Below are positions 24,281 to 33,746 of a stretch of 64,000 nucleotides of DNA, in pieces. The first letter of the stretch is position 1; each line of letters begins with the position of its first letter. Both the position numbers and the translations under genes were made by a program. Below the pieces are notes generated by a model. It saw only the letters and a list, made by a program, of their open reading frames with translations, was not told where the DNA came from and ran no database searches. The stretch is from Sordariomycetes sp. S80-01Y (Eukaryota; Ascomycota; Sordariomycetes), in NCBI GenBank assembly GCA_037042185.1, contig JAXQJY010000033.1, positions 1,116,001 to 1,180,000 on the forward strand, read 5' to 3'.

Positions 24281-25639
24281 ATGGCGACTGCGACTGTGCT
24301 GCAGCCTGGGTCGACCTACCCGCCGCCCTCTTCATATCCCTCCTACCCGCCACACACCTCCAGCATGGGTCCGACGATTGAGCCGAGGAGGAATCCTTCC
24401 GATGATAAGGAAGCCTCCTCCAGACAGTCCCTCCCGAGTATATCGGAAGTCATCTCGAAAACGTCGACCCAGTACCCGGCTCCGCCACCCCCCCAGCCTC
24501 CGACACAGGCCAACAGCAGCTTCCCCTCGCCCTTCTCAGGACCATCAGGGCCGCCACGATCGCATGCTGAAGCTGAAAAGCATGCGTCACCACCAGGACC
24601 TCAGCCCGGTCCCCCTTTCGGTGCCAGGCGGGAGCCGATGCCAGCGTATGGCGAGTCGCCTCGAGCTGCCTTCAACATCCGCCCACCTCTGCCTGCCCTT
24701 CCTGACAGGCGGACCAGTCCGTCGGTGAAGACCGAGTACAGCCATCCATACGGACACGAGGCACAAAAGGATCCTAGAGGCGTCAATGGCGCCTATCCCC
24801 ATCCTCCGCCGGCTTCGAACTCATACCCATCAGCTCCCTTGCCACCGGGACAGATGCCACTACCCGCGTATCCCCCTTCGCCCCGACACGGTCCTCCACA
24901 ACATCAGACTTACTCTGGATATGAACAGCGTGGCTCGTCAAGCCATGTGGAGGAAGGGGACAGAGTGCAACGGCAACCGCAATTCGAAGCCCCGATCTAC
25001 TCCGCGCCTTGGTCATACGGGGAAGCGTTGGGTCGAGTAAGTGGATTACTGAGGAGTACATGCTACAGATGACAGATGACTGACAAGTTCACAGCTCGCT
25101 CAGTCGGCACGCACGACGTACCAGTTCGCTGAAGCCTATGGCCGGATAGCCTCAGAGCAACATGGCCCACAGCCTATCCCCGAACGACTGCCCTCAGAAC
25201 AAGAGGTTGCGGACATAATTTCAAATCACGACATGCAACGGGCCGCACTAGAGCGCATACGGGAAGTCATCGCGCAATCGTTGCGCAGCCAAAGGGCCCC
25301 CGAGCCACCGAAACCCAAGGCAACATATCAGGACGAGCAGGATGCAGCCATGTTCGAAGACGGATCGAAGACCCACTATAACATTACAGAGGTCAAGAAG
25401 CGACGCGGGGTGAGTACTGCTGCTTCACAGTCAGGTCGCAGCCAGTTAACAAGTCATAGCGCGCCGCCCCTCCAGGCAGATGCCACAGCTGCAACAGGGT
25501 TGACACGCCCGAGTGGCGCAGGGGACCTGACGGTGCCAGAACGCTTTGCAATGCCTGCGGGCTTCATTACGCCAAGCTGGAACGCAAAAGACAGCTCGAG
25601 CAGAGGAACATCCGCCCGAAGCCGGAAGACAGGAATTGA
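24281..25639 (+). CDS. nsdD: GATA zinc-finger transcription factor, NsdD/SUB-1 type
   Basis: Exons 24281-25036, 25095-25409 and 25460-25639 (introns of 58 and 50 bp, both phase 0) give 416 residues. The N-terminal two-thirds is Pro/Ser-rich and disordered, starting [10 protein letters not shown]. Exon 2 encodes a conserved helical segment ([18 protein letters not shown], then [19 protein letters not shown]). The C-terminus is a single GATA finger: C365-x2-C368, [11 protein letters not shown]387-NA-C390, then [10 protein letters not shown], and the protein ends 20-odd residues later. One C-terminal finger with CHSCN and [15 protein letters not shown] is the pattern of Aspergillus NsdD, Neurospora SUB-1 and Fusarium Csm1. 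Family role: nuclear regulator of sexual development, conidiation balance, light response and secondary metabolism. Confidence 0.9.
25037..25094 (+). other. nsdD intron 1
   Basis: GTAAGT donor and TTCACAG acceptor, 58 bp. It joins GEALGR to [16 protein letters not shown] in phase 0. Confidence 0.85.
25410..25459 (+). other. nsdD intron 2
   Basis: GTGAGT donor and CATAG acceptor, 50 bp, placed immediately before the zinc finger. It joins EVKKRRG to [11 protein letters not shown]. Confidence 0.9.
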
Positions 25640-27690
25640 TTGCTAATGAGGGATGGGGACTACTGGGCACGCAAGTCTACCAGATGAGGAAGGCCGGCAT
25701 CGACATATTTGTTTCGGCTGTCGATTCACAGCCCTACATCGCTCGACTTCTTACCGTTCATGCGGCGGACGCTGCGAACTGGACGATCCTTGTGTATATA
25801 CTTTTGCAGTTGGTGGGTGGGATTCTAGCCAGGGCCTAGGGCATTACAGGCGTTTTTTGGTATCTCGTGTGCAAGAGGACGGTCAATCACCTTCCTCCAT
25901 TGGTTTCAAAGTCTTGCTTTCGAGGCGGTTATGGGCGGCTTTCGGGGAACGCGTCTGTTGGCATGTTTTAGACAATCAAAGAGATCTTTACGGACCAGGG
26001 CAGCAGGGTTTCCTCCTCCGAAGGCGATTTGAGATCAGATATTGTTGACTTTGCTGCAGCGACCGTCAATGAGCACGACAATCCATCCCCCCCCCCCCCC
26101 TTTGGGCCCTCCCTCACGACTCACGCACATGGCGATGTGGGGCCAACGAATCATGGCAGCATACCAACCAGGCAGCTGGGCTGGGCTGTCTCAGCCAGGC
26201 ACAGACGGCTGGGAAGATCACATGGCATCCACCGAGGGGTGACTTTGGCACTATTGCAAGAGATGCTCGGACGAGCATTGCTTGGAGCCACGCAAAACCA
26301 CACGCAAAGCCACACGCAAAGCTACGCGCGCCCGCAATGTACACGTCCGTGGTCAGTCCTGCAGAATTGTGGCTCTGATGCCACAGCGCACAAGAAGGCG
26401 TCACATCGAACGGAAACACCACGGGGGGAGGGACGGAAGGAGAGGGAGGAAGAAGAAAAGAAACGGAAAATCCCTGCTGCGACTTGGCGTGTCGAGGTGG
26501 GACGGAGCATGTTCATGCTGGGAGATCTGACGGAGGAGCAGCAAGCCATCGAGCGGCAGCTATTGGACGAGGGCGTCGGTGAATTTGGCACGCCTTTTCA
26601 ATCGTTACGCTAGGTTCCGAGGATGGGTCGGAGCAGATCTGTCCGTCCTGACGAACTGGGCTCTATTGGGCTTGGGTGTCGAGATCGACGAAGCAGGACT
26701 ACTTCTTGGTTACCTGCTCGGGGCTTGGACGGGAGACGGCCAGCACACAAGGAAGGGGTCATGAACCACCGAGACTCAAGGCGGACCGGGGGGATGTCAC
26801 TTGTCACATTTCCACGCGGGCGGCGGGATGTGGGGAACCACCGCAGAAGAAAGATAACTAGGCGAAGAGCTTCGTGCCGGGCACGACAAAGGCGAGCTGC
26901 TGATCTCTTTTCCCTCGACTCGCTCGAGGGAGCGTGTGCGTGTGCCGCGAGGGGATGAAGGGGACCGAGGTCGCACAGACAGATGGGGGCCGGGGAGGCG
27001 GCCGTGTACGAGTACGGGCGACACGAACGCACTGGAGCGGGCTTGGGAGGCTGCGTGTCACGAAGCAAGGCAAGCCGATGGGAGGCGAGCAGAGACCAGG
27101 CCGCATGGGGGAGATCTAGATTGCACGCGGATGCCATGCCGAACGTTGCTGCGCTTTTGCTTTTTGCCACGACGCAGGCCGTTCTGCTGTGGCAGCGCTA
27201 GCTTAGCCTAGTGGAGCGGGAGGACGGCATGTTTGTTTATTGCATCGGAGATGCGACACAGAGATTGAGACCCGGGTGATGGCATGGCGTGGCATGGCTT
27301 GGTATGGCAGCTGCGTCGGTCGCCTGCGTCAATCTACATTGACGGCCGGGGGCAGTCCAACGCGGGCTGGAGGTACATGGCCCTTCCCCGGCATTAGGCT
27401 GGGGGTTGATGCGATGTGATGTGATACGATGCGATGCGATGCGATCCAAGGGCACAGAGGTCTCAGAGCATGAACCGAGGTGTGTCGACATAAAATGCCG
27501 GATGGTATTTTGGGATGACATGCGCTGATATGAGGAGGCGTTTTGTGCTCGCTCCGAAGCAAGGGGGGGGGAAGAGGGCGCGCCAGCCGCGATGCCCACG
27601 TGGAAGGAGATCATGCAAGGGAGCTGAGAAACCCCACGCGGAGACAGGAAGAGGAGACTCGAGGCGATGATGGGAGCGTGGGCTGCCCAT

Positions 27691-27720
27691 GTGCGCGTAT
27701 GTGCGCGTATGTGCGCGTAT
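27691..27720. repeat. GTGCGCGTAT tandem repeat, 3 copies
   Basis: Three perfect 10-bp copies, followed by a GTATGTGTGT tail. Alternating purine-pyrimidine sequence. Confidence 0.95.
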
Positions 27721-28454
27721 GTATGTGTGTGATATATACGCTGCTGTGCAGGATGTACGTCTGACGGGCGGGCATTGGTGTCTAAGCTAGTCTAGATTAT
27801 CTACGAGAGTCTGCGCCCAAACACGGGATTCCCTTGCAACGTGCATGGCAAGTCGGGAATAGAGATGATGATGGAGAGACAGCCGAGACGGGGAGCGGAC
27901 GAGGCTTCCGCCTCTGTTCCTCCTGGCCGGAGAGAGCGCACGAGGAGCTGCGGCAGTCCGTGGTCCTAGGGTCCCCATTTTTCGAGAATAATTCGACATG
28001 ACCACCTCAACATACCAGCCGCATCATCCAAGCCCTCGCCGACGTGATGGGAGCGAACACAGACCACTAGAGGGTCCAAGACGGGACTCAGACTCTCCAC
28101 CCTCGACCTCAACACAGCCCATGTTGCTGACCCCTCCCAAGTGCCGTGCAGCGGACGGGCGGCCGGCACATGTCAGGTGTGAGACACAGCAGCAGCAGCT
28201 GTGCCTATGCGACGGTGACAAGCTCCGAAGGGGGGAAGCCAGCCCGGCGTCGTGTAGCGCGACCACGGGGGGCGGCCACCTACCGAGGGGGGCCCCGAGA
28301 GAGCGCGCAGAGTGGCCAGCGCCATGTCCTGAAGGCGAGGTAGGCCGTGAAGAGGGGGGATCCTCGATGCTGCTGCACGGGCTGCCACGGTGGAACGTAG
28401 AGGCCCGTCAGTGGTGATGAGATCGGCTTGCTGGGACCGCCCGAGAGGCAAGGG

Positions 28455-28498
28455 GGCGGATCTGGATCCGGATCTGGATTTGGATTTGGATCTGGCCT
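28455..28498. repeat. GGATCT/GGATTT hexamer microsatellite
   Basis: About seven imperfect 6-bp units in non-coding DNA. Confidence 0.9.
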
Positions 28499-28740
28499 TG
28501 GGACGTTGGGACGCACCACCGGCACATGGCAGCGCGATGGCCCTTGGATAGTCCCCGCCGCTAGTGGGTGCGATCCGGGGCTAGGATCTGCCCATCCAGC
28601 CATCCTCCCTGGTGGGCTGCGACTAGTAGTAGTAGTGCGTCGTGTTGCTGCTTGGGAGGCGTACAGCAGGTTACCGATGTTTAGTGCCGTCGAGATGATC
28701 TGAGCGCCCTTCAATAGTTCCCCTGTGGAAGAGGAGGGGG

Positions 28741-28796
28741 CAGGCAAGCAAGCAATTGAGCAGGCAAGCAAGCAAGCAAGCAAGCCAGCAAGCAAC
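28741..28796. repeat. GCAA tetranucleotide microsatellite
   Basis: Interrupted GCAA/GCAG run of about 55 bp in non-coding DNA. Confidence 0.9.
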
Positions 28797-30029
28797 TGCA
28801 CACCGAGCCAACGCCCTGCATGCTCCCACTACCTTATCTCACCTTACCTCACATACCTTACATACCTGACTGTACCAAGCACTGCACGGCGAGCAAACTA
28901 GGCTAAGGTAGACTACCCTACATACGAAGCATAAGTTCCCCACGCGCACCCACGCCGCACGTGCCTAGCTGCTTGTTTTCTCCCGTCCGCTGCCGTCCCA
29001 TTCGTGGTGGCTGGCTGGACCGGACATGCAAAAAAGCAACGAGCATCCTCATCCTTCCCACCTGCCTGCCTGCCTGCCGCCAGCTCGCGACCGCCTCTCG
29101 GAGAGCCACGTTCTGCGCACGGGCCGAGGCCATCGATCGATGATGATGGTGGTGGTGATTAAGGGGCTCGGCTGGGGCATCACTGTCGAACGTTCGAACG
29201 ACGTCCACGCGGCTAGAGGGCAAGGCAGCCCAGTCACCGCCGCCCGTACGCCTCGGCTTGCCAGCCACCAAAGAGAGGAGATCAGGAAGGGAAACGAGCA
29301 AAAGCGCAAGTCGCAGACAATTTCGTAGGGGCTGAGGGCCTCATCTCCTCCCCCCCCCCCTGGTCCCCGGCGCGCACACATTCCAGACCTGGTGAGACCT
29401 GCAGCGGCCGCTCGTGCTCACCGGTGTGCGCACCAGATAAGCGAGGGCCCTTCACACGCGGCAAAAGCGCACGCTACGCTATGCTACAGATCTGAGGTAG
29501 GTGTGGGTGTGCGTGTCTCGGAGCAGGCGTCGATGGAATGGGCATGCTTGCGGTGAGGGAGACAGTGACGGCCGGCCGGCGTCACGGGCATGTGTGGACG
29601 CAAGTACGTACGTCGCTGCGGAGGGTCAGAGGGTGCCATGCGGACGGGAGAGGTGTCCCCTCCACCCCCAAATCGACATCATCGTGGCATGGCATGGCAG
29701 GGAAAAGGTCTGAGCGCTCGGATGGACGCCTTGTGCGGCTGGCAGTGCCGTTCAATGGGTGCGGCCGCGTGGGCGTCCTTTTTGACGTTATGCCAGATCA
29801 GGCAGAGATTGGATCTCATTGTCGCGTGCGCTGGGAGATGCCACGCTTCTTCTGCTGCTGCCGCGTTTTGTTCTCATTCAAGTATGGCCGCACCTGTGCT
29901 GCGAATGTACATGTACATGTATGTAAGTCTGTGGGTCGGGCCATGTGGAAATCCTTCACGCTGTCCAAGAGCCGAGAAACTGAAGACTACATCGTGCTTT
30001 ACGCTCTGGTCTTCTCGTCATCCATCTCG

Positions 30030-32369
30030 TCATTTCTCCTCCTTTCCGTCATCGATCCAGTCACTCTTACGTTTCCGTGCCGCCGACGGGCCATCATCCC
30101 CGTTCACCTTGCCGTCCCCATTTGACCCGTTCTCACCGCAGCCTCCCCGGAAGTTGCCCAGAAGCTTCGGCAGCCCGTGGATCCCCAGCCCGGCGAAGTT
30201 CTTGCCCGCGTTCTCCCGCTCGCCGATGGCGATGACGGCGCCGATCAGGTCGTGCGTCATCTCCTCGTCCACCACGCTGTCTTGCTTGTACCTCGGGTGG
30301 GCGGCCACGAAGTTGCGGATCCAGCGCGCCGTCGTGTCGAGCTCGCCGCTCGCCCGCTTGCTGATGAGGTCGAGATACGTCGCCAACTCGCACCTGGTCT
30401 CGACGTCGACGTTGACGCTGTCGAGGTAGCTCTCCACGATGGGGATCAGCCCGGGGAACTCTCCTTCCGGCGACCCATTGATGATCTCGTTGATGGTCAT
30501 CTCCTCGTACTCGTCCTCGACCGGACCGGGTGATGCAGGACGGCTGGGCATGGCGGACCCAGGCCTGCTGTCGTCACCGAAGGCCGTGTTCGCCCGAGAT
30601 GGCCTGGCTGGGAAAGGATTCCTGCGGAAGTAGAATTTTTCGTTGACAACCGCGTCCACGCCGTGGGCTCGCTCCATGTTCTCGTCAACCTTCTTGATGG
30701 GGACGTAGAAGTTGAGGTCGAATGACAGGATCGCCCGTGTCATCAGAACCATGAAGACGGAGAAGGCGGCGTTCTCGAAGTCCGTCACCTGAATCTCCAT
30801 TGACCTGAATTCGACTCGCCAGCCGATGCTGTTGTCGGCGGGCGGCGGCTTGAAGCGCATGTGCTGCCAGTTGGTTGATTGGATGTTCTCAAAATGATCC
30901 GTCTTGTTGAGGTCCAGTTCTTGCAGGTCCTCTTCAAAGACCACGATGGGGTCTCTGATGAACAAGTGGGCGAAGTGGGTTGCGAGGAGGTCGTCCATGC
31001 CGCCGTCCAGCAGTTGCTGCTTGATTTCCGGGTCGACAACGAGATCTGGATACAGATACTCGGGTCGCAGCCGGGCGTCCTGAGAGATGTACGTTGAGTT
31101 CGAAGCATACCTGGATTTCGGGATCCTCCACCTGTCGTTCTTCAGGGGTTTCTCGCCCAGCTCCTCGGGGGTGCGACAGTCGACCGAGTTGCTGATTTGA
31201 TTCCACCGGACGTCCGTGTTGGCTAGGAAGCCCTTGTAGACGGGCGTCGCGGCCGTCAAGGCCAACATGATAGGGCCTAAAGGACTCAGGTGATCGTACA
31301 ACTCGCGCCCCTCGGTGATATTCTTGGCCTGAAACGTGATTTGAAGACAGCAGCTCCCCATCCCAAAGGCCATGGCATCCATGTGGATGAAATCGTCGGG
31401 TGCGGCCCCGTTGCGCTCGTCGGCGTCCTCGGGCCACTTGTCTAGATCAAAATTGACCGTCGGGTCCACCCACGGCTTCGGTGTGTTCTTGTCATGGAAC
31501 ACGGGAACGTTGACTTGGACTTTGCGCCCTCGTCGGGACCGGATGTTAGCGGCCAGGGTAGGGAAGCGGATGTGAGGATTGGCGATTTCATCTGGAACGA
31601 ACTGCGACCGTAATCGCGGTCCCGAAACGGGGTAGAAGGGCTCTGTGAACTGGCCGGGACTTCCTATCCGCGGGAAGGTAGTGAGGGTGATGGGATACTC
31701 GGACGGCTCCATGTGTTCCTTTGCGATCTTGCGCCGCACCTTCATGTCGGGTTCGACGTCAAGCAGCTCCTTGAAGCCAATGCCCCATGGCTTCCCGGGG
31801 GTTGCTTCGAGCATAAAGCGGCCAAATTCAGGATGGAACACAGGGACCGGCCTGGACCTGGAAGTTGTCAGTCGAGGCAGCGCGGTATGATAGCTTTCGG
31901 ACTCACTGAGTCTGCTTAAGATCAGGATCCTGCTGATCAGCCGTGCACCCGCCCTTCTTGGCGAGCTCTGCGTCCGAGGCCAGCGCATCAAGAATCTCGG
32001 CTTGCCGCAGCGATAGCTTGACTTTGCGCTCCCCTTCCTTGTACGTGACCACTAGATACTCCACCTGGTAACGTTAGCAGAGGGTATGGGCTCTCACGTG
32101 CGGCGTCACGACCGACCTCATCGCCCCATAGCATAGCATCGCGCTCTTTGCCTTTGGCCTTGTTCCAGATCTCGAGGAGTTGCTAGTGAAGGTCAGGAAG
32201 CGGCCAAGAGCTGGAGAAAGCAACAGCGACAGACCTTGATGCCCCATTCCCTGACCTGGTGAGCGCGTGTCTTGGCATCGGGCCAGTCCAGCGCCGTACC
32301 GAGTGCTCTGCGCCGCCTCGTCAGTCCAAGCTCCTCGGCTGCGGGCAAGACAACTCACAAAAGCCCCAT
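30030..32369 (-). CDS. gsh1: Glutamate-cysteine ligase (gamma-glutamylcysteine synthetase)
   Basis: Five coding exons: 32359-32369 (11 nt), 32235-32307, 32117-32182, 31907-32064 and 30030-31857, giving about 711 residues. Introns are 49-52 bp. Exons 1-4 give MGLLALGTALDWPDAK, then DAMLWGDEVEYLVV, the substrate/metal-binding start of the eukaryotic GCS family. The large last exon holds MDAMAFGMGSCCLQITFQA, LALTAATPVYKGFLANTDVRW, SNSTYIS, and GWRVEFRSMEIQ. It ends with a Ser/Pro-rich insert and a lysine-rich tail. It catalyses the ATP-dependent, rate-limiting first step of glutathione synthesis in the cytosol. The length matches fungal Gsh1. Two donors are weak (GTCTGT after exon 2, GTCGGT after exon 3) but each is needed to keep phase and conserved sequence. 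Confidence 0.92.
31858..32358 (-). other. Four small introns at the 5' end of gsh1
   Basis: Introns at 32308-32358, 32183-32234, 32065-32116 and 31858-31906. They split the first 137 codons into exons of 11, 73, 66 and 158 nt. All are GT...AG; the second and third have the unusual donors GTCTGT and GTCGGT. Confidence 0.8.
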
Positions 32370-33746
32370 TCTGTCAATCAGAGAACACGGGGCTCCTCTC
32401 TTTGCGAGTACGGGATGTCGGCGGCAATCGTTGGGGTGACGTGCGCAGCCCGGGCGAAAAGGTCTGCCGCAGAGTTTGCCTCGCTAGCAGCAACTAGTAA
32501 AAGCAGAGGTCAAATCTTAATGGTGGTCGGTCGGTCTATCGCAGGCCAGACAGGCAGCCCGACGACCCGGCTGATTGAGCTCGATGACGTTCCAGGGGGA
32601 CGAGCAGACGGTAAGGTGGACGACGGGACGGCACCTTAGCAAAGGTCATCCGAGCCTCTCACCCTCTCTGTCCTACCCAAGATACACAGTCCCTTTGCGG
32701 AGTCCGGCTTCGAGGCACACGGTCCGACAACGTCAAAGACGGCTCAGCGAATCAAAGGCGATGGGTCGGGCAACCTCGTCGGCATGAGCAACAACTATTC
32801 GCTGGGGGTCAATGGCGTGATGATGGCGTCAAAAGCTGCCATGTCCCTCTCCAGATATTATATGGGATTTCCAAAATGTCGCATCTGACTCGGGCGGAGG
32901 TCAGTTGAGGCAAGGTAAAGCAAAGTGGAGGTGGGACTCGTCGCGCCGCTTAGAAATCGTCGGTCCGCACTGAGGGAGGTGCTCAGTGGCACTGGCAGGC
33001 ACTGGCAGGCACTGGCAGGCACTGGCAGGCACTGGGAGGCATTCGATTCAGCGCACTGGCACCTCCCGTCTGTCACGGCGCGGTCAGCGGTGCGAATAAA
33101 GGGCGCGCTGACGGCCCCGGATTGCATCATCTACACACGGCCGCATTGGTCCTCGGGCTGTCGGCTGACCCTTTCAAGTTCGTGCTACAAAGTCGAGCTC
33201 CCCAACTGTGAAGCTCAGATCGTTGCGGACCGTCGTGATCCCCCAGTTCCAGGTCTCCCTAGACTTCTAGGCTGCGACCGTTTTGGCTGACCTTTTCTCG
33301 TCAAGTTGCTTTTCCTCCCGTGTCCCCAGCCGCGATTGACTGTTTGCAGCGCCGCCCGGCCCGGCTCCGCTCCGCTCCACTGGACACAACTTCGGTCACG
33401 TCTACCTCACCTGGTGGTTATTAGATTAGTACTGTACTCCGTATACATGCTCCGTAGTGGCTGTCCCCTCATCCAACGTTCCCTCTCCGCGCATTTGTCA
33501 TGAGCTGCTCGCGCTTGCTAATCGACGCCGACCCGCCTGCACCAAGCCCGCTTGTACCTGGCGGCCTGGCTCTCTCGTCTAGGGCAGAGACATCGTTTGA
33601 CTCTCTTCCTCGCCGACGACCCGCTTCGGCATTGCACATGCTCGTGGTCGTAGTAGCAAAGACACCTTGAATGATGCAGGTATTAATATTACTTCATAAG
33701 GATGCTGGTACTGGATGCTCTCATTCCCTTTGTCTGCCTTGTCCAC
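32370..33746. promoter_or_regulatory. gsh1 upstream region and beta-glucosidase 3' flank
   Basis: About 1.4 kb without a gene. The gsh1-proximal part is the likely promoter. It contains the 10-bp tandem repeat described separately and otherwise no open frame with protein character. Confidence 0.5.
32988..33040. repeat. GGCACTGGCA 10-bp tandem repeat, about 5 copies
   Basis: Near-perfect 10-bp period; the last copy has GGGA in place of GGCA. It lies about 620-670 bp upstream of the gsh1 start codon. Confidence 0.95.

Larger units (their letters stand above)
25640..30029. other. 4.4-kb microsatellite-rich non-coding region
   Basis: No supportable gene between the nsdD stop and the glutamate-cysteine ligase stop. 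It contains a poly-C run near 26088-26101, an ACGCAAAGCCAC-like repeat near 26289-26325, GATGC repeats near 27410-27447, GTGCGCGTAT three times at 27691-27720, GGATCT/GGATTT hexamers near 28455-28498, GCAA runs near 28741-28796, CCTTAC-type repeats near 28838-28870 and CCTGC repeats near 29061-29076. The 3' untranslated regions of both flanking genes fall here. Confidence 0.55.

Noticed and set aside
26029-26613. 194-codon frame with lysine/glutamate-rich C-terminus
   Set aside because: It crosses a poly-C run and repeat arrays, has no domain, and its charged end comes from a purine-rich tract.
29590-30429. 279-codon plus-strand frame overlapping the end of gsh1
   Set aside because: It runs antisense into the gsh1 C-terminus and is otherwise Ser/Pro/Arg-rich non-coding translation.
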